A DNA stretch of 64,000 bases from Treponema parvum (lineage in GTDB: Bacteria > Spirochaetota > Spirochaetia > Treponematales > Treponemataceae). Positions 16,006-24,274 of this stretch are shown here, piece by piece; within the stretch, counting starts at the first letter, position 1; each line of letters starts with the position of its first letter. The DNA is taken from NCBI RefSeq assembly GCF_017893965.1, contig NZ_CP054142.1, forward strand, positions 682,001-746,000, in the 5' to 3' direction. The position numbers and the translations under genes were made by a program. The notes under the pieces are model-generated. The model was not told where the DNA came from. It did no database searches and saw only the letters and a list, made by a program, of their open reading frames with translations.

Positions 16006-18260
16006 AAGGAAGACGCCGTTTTTTGGTGTTTTTAATCTGGATATTGTCTTTTCGCTGTTTTGCGGGAGTTGTATTCGACAATCCCGATCTGAATAAGGAC
16101 GATGAATTATTATTCACCGTAGAAAATAAAGCGGCGGGAACTTATCCGTACCGCACGGCCTTTCGCACGCGGCTTGAAAACGGGGCGCCCTCAAAATCTT
16201 ATGAAATTCTCACCTGCTTTCCTGAAAAGATGGAGCTGCTTTCAGAAAATTCAATATTGCGTATACGAAATCGCTACGGAACGGCGCTTTATTCGTTCGC
16301 TTCTTCATCGCTGGTTTATTCTGAGAAGACGGACTTTAACACCTTTGTTTTGCCCGTGCCGGCGCCAGTTTCGGTAAGTCCCGACGGACGCTGGAGCTGT
16401 TTTATAAGGCGCAAGGGATTTGTTTCAGGCGAGCTTATTTTGCAGAATACGGAAAGCGGCCGGAGCGTTATTATTTCGGACAACGCGGAATTCAGCTATG
16501 ACGAAGTTCCCGTAAAATGGTCTTCGGACAGTTCCGTGGTTTTGTACGAAAGGGGAGATTCCGTTTGTTTTGCCGATCCCGACGCCGCTTTAAAGCAGAT
16601 TCAAATCGATGAAAAATTCCGCACGGTCGTAAAGGGAAACATAAATTCCGTTTCGTTTACGCGAGGACGGCAGCTCGTGTACGTTGACGGCGATATAGTC
16701 TATTGCTTAAGAACCGGAGAACTGCACACTGCGGGACTTTATTCTTCATACGTGGGAATAGGAACGGCCGTTGCGCGCTTACCTGAAACATATATGCCCG
16801 GGAGAGACCGTTTTTTTGTAAACGACGACGTAACTCGATTTGTCGTGATAAAAAACAACAAGAGCGTTTCTTATTACAGCATAAAGGCGGACAGGTTTTC
16901 ATACATAAATGTGGAATACACAGGTTCTCTATTAAAAAATTCCGCAACGGTTCTGGGAGCAGCCGTTATTTGGCCTGAAGGCAAAAAGTCGCTTCCGGTT
17001 CTGCAGCTTGAAATTCTTTCGCTTGCCGAAAACGAAAGAAGCTTTAAAATTTACACATTTGACGGCGTCTCGGGCGCATTGCGCGAAGTCCTTTCCTTGG
17101 AAAATCCTTCGTGTTTTGCCGTAAATCCGTCAGGGAACAGAGCGGCTTACTATTCAGGAGGATTTGTCTGCGTTTTTGATACGTCGAATTGGAAACGCAC
17201 GGCGGTTATGCCGTCGGAACATGTGGTATGCGCTCTATGGAAGGATAACGGTACATTGATTTTAGGCGGCAAAGAGACCGTGCGTTTGTGGAATGTTTTA
17301 GAAAAGGCTGCGGCGGAAAACGACTCGGGTAAAACTTGTAAAACCTTGTTTTTGTCTTCCGCAGAAAAAGTCCTTTGGAATTCCGAAGCGAATACAGTTC
17401 AGGCAAAAACGTCTTTTGCCGTATATTCCTACGACGAACAAAAAAAAGTATGGAAGCCGGATATTTCTAATCCGTTCCCCGACAAAAGCATCGTTCAAAA
17501 CGGCCGTTTTAGAGCGTACATTGCCGACGCCAAAAACGGAAAGTATGAAAACGCCTTATATGTACGGTCTATGGCGGGAAAGGCTTATACCTTCCCCTTG
17601 ATCGAAGAAAGCTCACGAAACGCTCCTCCGCCCAAAAAAGTTTCCGTCGTTTTTGACGCGCTTGACTGCGCAGACGGTTTACCTGAAATTCTTTCCGCCC
17701 TCAGTGCGCGCGGCGTGAGAGCAACGTTTTTTATAAACGGAGAATTTATCCGCCGATACCCGGGCGAAACTCTTCAAATAGCGAAAAGCGGTTTTGAATG
17801 CGCTTCCATGTTTCATACGGCTTCGGATCTTACCGAAAAAAGATTTGTAATGGACGAAGATTTTATACGAAAAGGACTCGCCCGAAACGAAGACGATTTT
17901 TACGCCTGTACCGGTAAAGAATTGACCCTGTTTTGGCATGCGCCGTTTTTTAAAAGCGATTCGGCTATAAGACGTACGGGGCAGAAAGCCGGCTACACAT
18001 ATGTGGATGTTCCGGGCGGAAACCGCGACCGCGTGGTTTTTGAGCAGTTTTCGGATTACTATAAAAGCGCCGCGCAATTAATTGAAGACTACATGAGAGA
18101 ACTGGCATCCGGCGGAGCGTCCGCTTCTATTATTCCCGTTTCCGTAGGAATTCTGCACGGCACTAGGGGCGATTATCTGTACGAAAAGCTCGGCCTTCTG
18201 ATAAGTCTTTTGCTTGATTCAGGATATGAAGTTGTGCCCGTGAGCGACTTGGGACTGTAA
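16002..18260 (+). CDS. Exported beta-propeller plus degenerate NodB (polysaccharide deacetylase) protein
   Basis: A 752-aa protein with an N-terminal signal segment (FLVFLIWILSFRCFAG). A large central part has repeated WD40/TolB-like strands (VSPDGRWSC, AVNPSGNRAAYY, LWNVLEKA) and is probably a beta-propeller. From about residue 545 the C-terminus follows the NodB carbohydrate-esterase fold: GVRATFFINGEFI, then a substituted motif region, then LFWHAPFFK. The first metal motif (normally TFDDGP) reads VVFDALDC, and the H-x-x-x-H region reads FHTASDL. The Asp/His metal set is thus incomplete and deacetylase activity is doubtful. Translation starts inside the zinc-ribbon stop codon. It could be a carbohydrate-binding scaffold of the envelope. 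Confidence 0.72.
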   Translation: MKGRRRFLVFLIWILSFRCFAGVVFDNPDLNKDDELLFTVENKAAGTYPYRTAFRTRLENGAPSKSYEILTCFPEKMELLSENSILRIRNRYGTALYSFASSSLVYSEKTDFNTFVLPVPAPVSVSPDGRWSCFIRRKGFVSGELILQNTESGRSVIISDNAEFSYDEVPVKWSSDSSVVLYERGDSVCFADPDAALKQIQIDEKFRTVVKGNINSVSFTRGRQLVYVDGDIVYCLRTGELHTAGLYSSYVGIGTAVARLPETYMPGRDRFFVNDDVTRFVVIKNNKSVSYYSIKADRFSYINVEYTGSLLKNSATVLGAAVIWPEGKKSLPVLQLEILSLAENERSFKIYTFDGVSGALREVLSLENPSCFAVNPSGNRAAYYSGGFVCVFDTSNWKRTAVMPSEHVVCALWKDNGTLILGGKETVRLWNVLEKAAAENDSGKTCKTLFLSSAEKVLWNSEANTVQAKTSFAVYSYDEQKKVWKPDISNPFPDKSIVQNGRFRAYIADAKNGKYENALYVRSMAGKAYTFPLIEESSRNAPPPKKVSVVFDALDCADGLPEILSALSARGVRATFFINGEFIRRYPGETLQIAKSGFECASMFHTASDLTEKRFVMDEDFIRKGLARNEDDFYACTGKELTLFWHAPFFKSDSAIRRTGQKAGYTYVDVPGGNRDRVVFEQFSDYYKSAAQLIEDYMRELASGGASASIIPVSVGILHGTRGDYLYEKLGLLISLLLDSGYEVVPVSDLGL

Positions 18261-18396
18261 GATCCGCCTTTTATGTTTTTATGTGCGGACGCGAGAGCTT
18301 TACAGCTGCAAAAAAAGACTGTAGCCGCCCAGCACAGCGAAATGTCGCCTGCCCGTGCCGCAAAATCTTATAAATATCGCCCAATGCCGCAAAATG

Positions 18397-19809
18397 CTAC
18401 AAAAACAGTGAAGCGAATTTTCCTAAAATATCAAACGGGAAAAACGCTTTTTTTACAGTCCTGTCGCACACGAGCGGAATAGTCTGAAGATCTTTTCCTT
18501 CAAGCGAATAAACAAGTTTGCCGTGAATTTGCCCCGCGCGGGTTTGAAAAAGAATGTAGGGCGGAATTTCAGTTCTTACGATCACTTTTGCCGCAGCTTC
18601 TTGTGGACTTGAACCCGTGATAAAAGGAACCGTGAGAGCCGAGCTGTCGATTGCGGGCACAAGGTTTACAAATTTTGACTTTCCTCCCGGAACGGCCACT
18701 GTGTAACGGAGCGCTTCAAAGTTAAAATAGTCCGCGAAACTTGAAAAAGCCCATTCCATGAGAGTCGTACCGTCTTTTATCCTGTTGCTGTTGCCTTCTG
18801 CGGTTCCGTTCCCTGCGCCGTTCATGGTTACGGATAAGAATCTCGTTTGTCCCCGCTTTGCCGTGAGCGCCAAATTGTAACCGCTTTCATAAATAAATCC
18901 CGTCTTTAATCCGTCGCAGCCGTCCAAGTACCACAATAGTTTGTTGGTATTGTATTGAGCGACGGCGAGTTTTTCCGCGTTTGCCGTCTGCCATGAGGGA
19001 AGATTTTTTTCGAGGGGAAAAACAAATTCTTTTTTGGAATGAAATTTTTCAAGCGATTCGGGAAAACGCTCAATATATACGCGGGAAAAAGAAGCGAATT
19101 CGCGCGCAGTCGTAATGTTTTTTTCGCTGTAGCCGGACGGTTCTTCAAAATGCGTGTTTAAAAGCCCCAGCTCTAAAACTTCCTCGTTCATGCGGTCGGT
19201 AAAGGCTTTTACGCCGCCGCTTATATATGAGGCTACGGCGACGGCGGCGTCGTTCCCTGAAGAAACGGCGAGCCCTGTCATTAAATCTTCCAGCGTTACC
19301 GTCTGGCCCTGGTCTAGAAACATGCGCGAGGCGTCCGGCGGCAAATTTCTTGTCCAGCTTTCGGGAGGCAGCGGCACTACGTCGGACAAAGAAATTTTTC
19401 CTTTTTCGATTTCTTTAAAAACTATGTACATGACCACAAGTTTTGTCATCGAAGCGGGAGGAACTTTTTCGTCGGCATTTTTTTCAAATAAAACGGACCC
19501 CGTCGCAGTGTCTATGAGGATTGCGTTTTTTGCCGAAACGGAAATTTTTGCGGGTATTACCGAATACGGCAGCGGATGTATGTGTTTTAGGCGTTCATGA
19601 AATGCAGCGTCAAGGGCGGCTTCAAGAGTGTTTTGCTCTTCGGCCGTCAGAGGCGCAGGTTCTTTAAGTGTTTTAAATGAGCGCACGTAAAAGAAAAATA
19701 AGGCGCCTGTCAGAACGAGCAGGGCGGAAAACGCATTTGCGATGTATAAAAAACGGGCGCGCCGTTTTGAGCGGTTATCAGTAATTTTTTCAGCAGGATG
19801 TTTATTCAT
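18397..19809 (-). CDS. D-alanyl-D-alanine carboxypeptidase (S11, DacA-like)
   Basis: A 470-aa low-molecular-weight PBP that trims the terminal D-Ala of peptidoglycan stems. A cytoplasmic basic tail and one membrane anchor (about residues 20-45) replace a cleavable signal. The S11 catalytic domain has S-x-x-K in PPASMTKL, S-G-N in AVSSGNDAAVA and K-T-G in DGLKTGFIYESG. The C-terminal region (from about LRYTVAVPGGKSKFV) resembles the PBP5 C-terminal beta domain. Length is a little above typical DacA (about 400). It is convergent with the NodB-like gene; the 136-bp gap shows no gene. Confidence 0.88.
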   Translation of the reverse strand: MNKHPAEKITDNRSKRRARFLYIANAFSALLVLTGALFFFYVRSFKTLKEPAPLTAEEQNTLEAALDAAFHERLKHIHPLPYSVIPAKISVSAKNAILIDTATGSVLFEKNADEKVPPASMTKLVVMYIVFKEIEKGKISLSDVVPLPPESWTRNLPPDASRMFLDQGQTVTLEDLMTGLAVSSGNDAAVAVASYISGGVKAFTDRMNEEVLELGLLNTHFEEPSGYSEKNITTAREFASFSRVYIERFPESLEKFHSKKEFVFPLEKNLPSWQTANAEKLAVAQYNTNKLLWYLDGCDGLKTGFIYESGYNLALTAKRGQTRFLSVTMNGAGNGTAEGNSNRIKDGTTLMEWAFSSFADYFNFEALRYTVAVPGGKSKFVNLVPAIDSSALTVPFITGSSPQEAAAKVIVRTEIPPYILFQTRAGQIHGKLVYSLEGKDLQTIPLVCDRTVKKAFFPFDILGKFASLFL

Positions 19810-19894
19810 AATAAAGAGATTTTAACGAAAAACGCTAAAAACAAAAAGCGCTCCGCATCCTGACGCTCGCCGAAACCCTCTGTCGAAACTCTGA

Positions 19895-19924
19895 TTGCCA
19901 CCCCACAATAAATTATGGTATAAT
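19895..19924 (+). promoter_or_regulatory. Sigma-70 promoter for purine permease
   Basis: TTGCCA (19895-19900), 18 nt, TATAAT (19919-19924). It drives a transcript with a leader of nearly 300 nt into the permease gene at 20226. The leader holds repeat family 1 copy C. Confidence 0.65.
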
Positions 19925-20067
19925 AAAAAATATTTTATTAACGACAAAGATCGTTCGCTATTTTTATTTGAAGTTTTAAGCGGCTGCCTGAAGCGTAAAC
20001 GGCGAAAGCTGTGTCGCCGAAGCGATCAGCCGAATACGAACTTCTTATGTAAAATAGCAAAATGGGA

Positions 20068-20170
20068 GGTTTAAATTGAACGTCTGAAATATCGCTGTTC
20101 AATTTAACTTCGAGTTTCGGACAAAGCCGAAACATCGCTTATTATCTGTGCGCAAAGAGCGCACGAATTG
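20068..20170 (+). repeat. Intergenic repeat family 1, copy C (5' leader of permease)
   Basis: TTAAATTGAAC/GTTCAATTTAA (20071-20081, 20097-20107) is a perfect 11-bp inverted repeat. It is followed by TTCG, the GTTTCGG/CCGAAAC hairpin (20114-20133) and the GTGCGC/GCGCAC hairpin (20148-20164), ending CGAATT. It is sense-oriented for the permease. I looked for purine-riboswitch core features and saw none. Confidence 0.65.
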
Positions 20171-20225
20171 CCCGGCTCCTAAATTTGAAAATTTACTCGC
20201 TGTGCAATTTTAAGGGAGTTTAAAA

Positions 20226-21509
20226 ATGGAGAAGATGTTCAAACTGAAGGCGCATGGAACTACGGTTCGCACTGAAGTAATTGCCGGAATCACTACGTTC
20301 CTTGCGATGGCGTACATTTTAGCGGTAAACCCGGGAATGCTTTCACAGACCGGTATGCCGATTAAAGGCGTGTTTACAGCGACGGCTCTTTCTGCGGGAA
20401 TAGCAACCCTTGTTATGGCGTTTCTGGCAAACCTTCCGGTAGCACTTGCGCCTGGAATGGGACTTAACGCTTTTTTTACCTTTACGGTTGTCATGGGAAT
20501 GGGTTACAGCTGGCAGCTCGCCCTTACGGCGGTCTTTATCGAAGGCGTCGTGTTTATAGTTCTCTCATTTTTCAATGTCAGAGAAAAAATAATCGATGCT
20601 ATCCCGAACGGTCTTAAAAAAGCGATTTCCGTCGGAATAGGACTTTTTATAGCCCTGATAGGATTAACAAACGCGGGAATCGTTTCGTCTCAAACGGGAA
20701 CGATCATAGGTTTTGCGGATCTGAACGGCGCGCCGCTTGTAGCGGTGATCGGGCTTGCCGTAACCTGCATCCTTTACTGCTGCAAGGTACCCGGTTCCAT
20801 TCTTCTCGGAATAATAATAACGACTGTAATCGGCGTTCCTTTCGGGGTAACAAAGATTCCCCAAAACTTCTCGCCGGTCTCTCTTCCTGCATCTCCCATT
20901 TTCTGCAAATTCGAATTCAGTCAAATTCTCACCGTAAAATTCTTTACGGTATTTTTTACCTTTTTCTTTGTGGATGTTTTTGACACGATAGGAACATTGG
21001 TCGGCGTTACTACCGAAGCCGGCCTTGCAAAAAACGGAAAAATTCCGCACGTAAAAGAAGCTTTGCTTTCAGACGCGATCGGAACGGTTGCCGGAGCAAT
21101 GCTTGGAACTTCTACGGTTACAAGTTTTGTTGAAAGCACGTCGGGCGTAGCCGCAGGCGGACGCACAGGTCTTACGTCGGCCGTAACCGGAATTTTATTT
21201 TTCCTAGCTCTGTTTTTAAGCCCGCTTTTCCTTCTTGTGCCGAGCGCTGCGACGGCTCCGGCTTTGATAATCGTCGGCTTTTTTATGCTCCGCTGTGTAG
21301 TAGACATAAACTTTGCCGATCCTACCGAAGGAATTCCGGCTTTTATCTGTATAATCACAATGCCTTTCGCATATTCCGTTGCCGAAGGTATAGTTTGGGG
21401 ACTTGTTTCCTATGTCATCCTTAAAGTCGTAACCGGAAAGGCCAAGTCAGTGACGATCGTGGGATGGATTTTGTTTTTCATCTTCATTTTAAGATGGGTG
21501 TTAAAATAG
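20226..21509 (+). CDS. NCS2-type purine permease (AzgA/PbuG-like)
   Basis: A 427-aa integral membrane transporter with about 12 hydrophobic segments. It belongs to the AzgA/PbuG branch, which imports guanine, hypoxanthine or adenine by cation symport. Typical stretches are TEVIAGITTFLAMAYILAVNP, ALAPGMGLNAFF, VDVFDTIGTLVGV and STVTSFVESTSGVAAGGRTG; the last covers the conserved substrate and ion site. GGGAG lies 8 nt before the ATG. The gene is monocistronic: it has its own promoter and is followed by repeat family 2 and a bidirectional terminator. Purine import fits a treponeme that salvages bases. The exact base specificity cannot be read. Confidence 0.92.
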   Translation: MEKMFKLKAHGTTVRTEVIAGITTFLAMAYILAVNPGMLSQTGMPIKGVFTATALSAGIATLVMAFLANLPVALAPGMGLNAFFTFTVVMGMGYSWQLALTAVFIEGVVFIVLSFFNVREKIIDAIPNGLKKAISVGIGLFIALIGLTNAGIVSSQTGTIIGFADLNGAPLVAVIGLAVTCILYCCKVPGSILLGIIITTVIGVPFGVTKIPQNFSPVSLPASPIFCKFEFSQILTVKFFTVFFTFFFVDVFDTIGTLVGVTTEAGLAKNGKIPHVKEALLSDAIGTVAGAMLGTSTVTSFVESTSGVAAGGRTGLTSAVTGILFFLALFLSPLFLLVPSAATAPALIIVGFFMLRCVVDINFADPTEGIPAFICIITMPFAYSVAEGIVWGLVSYVILKVVTGKAKSVTIVGWILFFIFILRWVLK

Positions 21510-21606
21510 TTTTTATTCGTGCGGAGGGTTCAGTATCTTCGGCGCTGTAAACAGTGTCACGACGCCGCTTGAAGCCTCGCTGCGGATCTGCAGCGAGGTT
21601 CTTGGT
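21510..21606 (+). repeat. Intergenic repeat family 2, copy 1 (3' of purine permease)
   Basis: It begins directly after the stop codon with TTTTATTCGTGCGGAGG. It contains GCTTGAAGC followed by a CCTCGCTGC/GCAGCGAGG hairpin with a 6-nt loop (about 21574-21597). A second copy with the same placement follows mutS2 (26805-26880, minus strand). Confidence 0.65.
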
Positions 21607-21654
21607 TAAGGCCGGGCGCGCATCGGTAAGTTCGGCTTCGCTTTAAAAAAAGAC

Positions 21655-21683
21655 ACGGCGGCAAGATTTTGCCGCCGTTTTTT
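21655..21683. terminator. Bidirectional terminator between permease and fba
   Basis: ACGGCGGCAA (21655-21664) pairs with TTGCCGCCGT (21669-21678), a 10-bp stem with a GATT loop. T-rich runs lie on both sides (TTTTTT on plus, an A-run before it for minus). It ends the permease transcript and the convergent aldolase transcript. Confidence 0.85.
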
Positions 21684-21684
21684 A

Positions 21685-22689
21685 TCAGTCTAATGCGTGA
21701 CCTGCGGAACCTAAGACGTTCTTGTTTTTTTCCGCATACATGTTTTTAAGTTCGTCGCGTGCCGGTCCCAAATATTTTCTGGGATCGAATTCTCCAGGAT
21801 TTTCCGCAAGAACCCGGCGAATCGCCGCCGTCATCGCAAGGCGGCCGTCGGAGTCTATGTTGATCTTGCAGACTGCGGATTTTGCCGCTTTACGAAGCTG
21901 ATCTTCCGGAATACCCACGGAATCGGGAATCTTTCCGCCGAATTTTTCAATTTCTCTGACATATTTTATCGGTACCGAAGAAGATCCGTGCAGGACTATG
22001 GGGAAGCCCGGAAGCTTTTTTTCAATTTCTTCAAGAATATCGAACGCCAAAGGCGGCGGAATTAAAACACCGTCGGGAGTGCGGGTGCACTGTTCGGGGG
22101 TGAATTTGCAGCGCCCGTGGCTGGTTCCTATGGAAATCGCAAGGGAATCTACGCCCGTCTTTTTTACAAAGTCCTGAACTTCTTCGGGTTTCGTATAGTG
22201 ACTTGCTTCGGCGGAAACTTCATCTTCAACTCCCGCCAGCACTCCAAGTTCTCCTTCCACCGTTACATAATCTTTTCGCGAGTGAGCGTATTCACAGACT
22301 TTTTTTGTTAATGCAACGTTTTCATCATAAGGAAGAGCGGAACCGTCTATCATCACTGAAGAAAATCCGTTTTCAATGCAATCCACGCACATTTCATAAG
22401 AACTTCCGTGGTCGAGATGCAGCACGATCGGAATATCGCAGCCCAACTCATGGGCATATTCTACAGCGCCGCGCGCCATATTGCGCAAAAGGTATTTGTT
22501 TGCGTAATTGCGCGCTCCGTTTGAAACCTGCAATATTACGGGTGACTTTGTCTCTACGCAGGCCTGAATGATAGCCTGCAACTGTTCCATATTGTTAAAG
22601 TTGTAGGCAGGAATCGCATAATGTCCTGCCATAGCTTTTTTAAATATATCGATGGAATTCACCAGCCCTAACTCTTTATAACTTACCAT
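21685..22689 (-). CDS. fba: Fructose-bisphosphate aldolase, class II
   Basis: Zinc-dependent glycolytic enzyme of 334 aa that splits fructose 1,6-bisphosphate. Zinc and substrate residues are visible in VLHLDHGSSYE and IVLHGSSSVP. Other conserved stretches are AIPAYNFNNMEQ, MIDGSALPYDENVA, VEGELG and AISIGTSHGRCK. The start at 22689 is chosen because GGAGG lies 6 nt upstream and the protein then begins MVSYKEL as in other aldolases. The frame is open 32 codons further upstream without family likeness. The promoter lies at 22717-22745. Glycolysis is the main energy route of treponemes. Confidence 0.95.
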   Translation of the reverse strand: MVSYKELGLVNSIDIFKKAMAGHYAIPAYNFNNMEQLQAIIQACVETKSPVILQVSNGARNYANKYLLRNMARGAVEYAHELGCDIPIVLHLDHGSSYEMCVDCIENGFSSVMIDGSALPYDENVALTKKVCEYAHSRKDYVTVEGELGVLAGVEDEVSAEASHYTKPEEVQDFVKKTGVDSLAISIGTSHGRCKFTPEQCTRTPDGVLIPPPLAFDILEEIEKKLPGFPIVLHGSSSVPIKYVREIEKFGGKIPDSVGIPEDQLRKAAKSAVCKINIDSDGRLAMTAAIRRVLAENPGEFDPRKYLGPARDELKNMYAEKNKNVLGSAGHALD

Positions 22690-22716
22690 GATTGCCTCCG
22701 TATCATTTGTGACTGT

Positions 22717-22745
22717 TTTATATATCCTATGGCAAAATACGTAAA
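22717..22745 (-). promoter_or_regulatory. Promoter of fba
   Basis: Read on the minus strand: TTTACG (22745-22740), 17 nt, TATAAA (22722-22717). The distance to the GGAGG and ATG at 22689 is suitable. Confidence 0.5.
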
Positions 22746-22829
22746 GTTGCAAGTAAAAGAGTTTGGATGTCCGCATCTTCATCATGAAAGAAATGCTTAA
22801 GTCGCTCTTTTGCCCTGTGCGGGGGCGTG

Positions 22830-22857
22830 TTGCAAAATCCCGTGTTTTTTATATAAT
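22830..22857 (+). promoter_or_regulatory. Promoter overlapping the Wzz-like start
   Basis: TTGCAA (22830-22835), 16 nt, TATAAT (22852-22857). Transcription would start near 22864, only a few bases before the ATG codons at 22868 and 22874. This predicts a leaderless or nearly leaderless mRNA. Confidence 0.5.
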
Positions 22858-22867
22858 GAATTCCATT

Positions 22868-23899
22868 ATGGATATGGAAAATTGTCCGGAACAAAAAAAT
22901 ATATCGCAATCTTTGCAGGATGACGAGATTTCGCTTATCGATCTGTTTGCCGTTTTGCTGCAGTATAGAAAACTTATCATTTTGATAACGGCTTCCGTCG
23001 CCGTAGCTGTCCTTTCGTTTTCCGCGCTGTCGATCATCCTTCCGCCTGAAAAGTCTCCGCTTCCTAATATATATACATCTGAAGCGCGTATGATCATAAA
23101 CGATTCGTCGTCTTCGGACGGCTCTCTTTCTTCACTCTTGAATTCGAGCGCGAAGAGCGGACTCGGAAGCACTATCGGACTTTCGAATCTTTCGATATTC
23201 GGTGCGCTTGCCGTCGAAATTGCAGGAACGAATAACTACCTTGATGAGATTATCGACAAATTCGATCTTGGCGAGCGCTATAAACTTAAAAATACTGAAA
23301 TAAGAGAAGCTTTAAAGCAAAATATGGACGTAAATTTCGATAATAAATCAGGCGTCTTTTCGCTTGCGTTTTCGGATACGGATCCGGTTTTTGCCGCATC
23401 CGTCGCAAACTTTGCTGCGGACTATATGAAAATCGTTGTTGCATCTCTTTTTACCGATAAGTACGAACTTGAAAAGAAGAACCTCGAAGAAAACATCGAT
23501 ATGAGCTACAAGCAAATCCTTTCGCTGTCGAAGCGGATTCGAGAAAATGAAAACACGGCTTCTTACCGCTACAATCCGAACGATGTTGCGGAAAACGCGG
23601 TACTCGTTTTGGAATTGGAAGCGCAGGAACAGGTATACAAGCAGCTTAAGACGCAGTATGAGTTTTTGAAAGTGCAAATGTCAAACGAAATGCCTGTTTT
23701 TCAAATATTGGAAAGAGCGGAAGTACCGGATAAAAAGTCAAAACCCTCTCGTGTCAAGCTGTGCATCGTAGCCATTTTCGCCGCTTTTTTCATTGCGATA
23801 TTTATAGCCTTTGCATTGAATGCGGTGGAAAATATCAAGCGTGATCCTGAAGCCGTAAAAAAGCTTTCCGCTTCGTTTGGTAAAAATCGGATAAAATAA
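22868..23899 (+). CDS. Wzz-like polysaccharide chain-length/co-polymerase protein
   Basis: A 343-aa inner-membrane protein with two membrane helices. One is near the N-terminus (ILITASVAVAVLSFSALSII) and one near the C-terminus (LCIVAIFAAFFIAIFIAFAL). The large periplasmic part between them contains a predicted coiled coil (KKNLEENIDMSYKQILSLSK). This is the PCP/Wzz plan: a cytoplasmic N-terminus of the type SLIDLFAVLLQYRKLI, YTSEARMII after the first helix, and a Pro-rich segment (VPDKKSKPSR) before the second. Such proteins set the length of surface polysaccharides or assist export. No polymerase, flippase or tyrosine-kinase genes are adjacent. The frame is open back to 22763, but the promoter at 22830-22857 points to ATG 22868, or 22856/22874. 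Confidence 0.8.
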   Translation: MDMENCPEQKNISQSLQDDEISLIDLFAVLLQYRKLIILITASVAVAVLSFSALSIILPPEKSPLPNIYTSEARMIINDSSSSDGSLSSLLNSSAKSGLGSTIGLSNLSIFGALAVEIAGTNNYLDEIIDKFDLGERYKLKNTEIREALKQNMDVNFDNKSGVFSLAFSDTDPVFAASVANFAADYMKIVVASLFTDKYELEKKNLEENIDMSYKQILSLSKRIRENENTASYRYNPNDVAENAVLVLELEAQEQVYKQLKTQYEFLKVQMSNEMPVFQILERAEVPDKKSKPSRVKLCIVAIFAAFFIAIFIAFALNAVENIKRDPEAVKKLSASFGKNRIK

Positions 23900-23941
23900 T
23901 TTTAAAATAAAGTAAAAGAAAGGAAAAGGTAAAGTGTAACA

Positions 23942-24030
23942 ATTCTTATGAAGAATGGTTACTAAAGTAGACGAATTGGATATAAAGTGATATATTAATT
24001 ATCGCTAAGTTTCGATAATAGAGATATAAT
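23942..24030 (+). promoter_or_regulatory. Promoter/operator region of the HEFTH module
   Basis: Two perfect inverted repeats lie here: ATTCTT-ATG-AAGAAT (23942-23956), and ATTATCG (23998-24004) with CGATAAT (24013-24019). The second covers the weak -35 (TCGCTA) region of a -10 TATAAT (24025-24030). The arrangement suggests a repressed, possibly autoregulated promoter. Confidence 0.45.
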
Positions 24031-24085
24031 AAGAAATACGAGAGAGATATTTTCCGGTATTATTCTTTATGGAAGGAGGTGTCCT

Positions 24086-24274
24086 ATGGAAAGTAAAGAA
24101 ATCAAAGAATTACAAAAGGAAATGAAGTCTCTTGGAATCCTTAATATTGAAGCAGACGGAGACCTCTCTATTGGCTTGCTCAGAGATGCGATTGATGCGG
24201 TTAAGGAAACAAACCTTAATTTCAAGGAGCTGGCTGAAAAATCTAAACAATTTTCAGCTGCTGCTACGAGATGA
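24086..24274 (+). CDS. Small helical protein, first gene of HEFTH module
   Basis: A 62-aa protein beginning MESKEIKELQKEMKSLGI. It is rich in Glu, Lys and Leu and is predicted almost all helical; no cysteine, signal peptide or membrane helix is seen. A very strong ribosome site (AAGGAGGTG) precedes the ATG. Its TGA overlaps the ATG of the next gene (ATGA, 24271-24274). I recognise no family. Size, position and coupling resemble the antitoxin or immunity partner of a two-gene module, but this is inference. DNA is AT-rich compared with the flanking fba and tatD genes, suggesting transfer. Confidence 0.7.
   Translation: MESKEIKELQKEMKSLGILNIEADGDLSIGLLRDAIDAVKETNLNFKELAEKSKQFSAAATR

Noticed and set aside
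18273-18482. 69-codon frame in the convergent gap after the NodB-like gene
   Set aside because: No ribosome site, low-complexity product, and it runs into the antisense of the carboxypeptidase gene.
20068-20225. Purine riboswitch in the permease leader
   Set aside because: No conserved core junction or loop-loop motif was seen; the sequence is repeat family 1.
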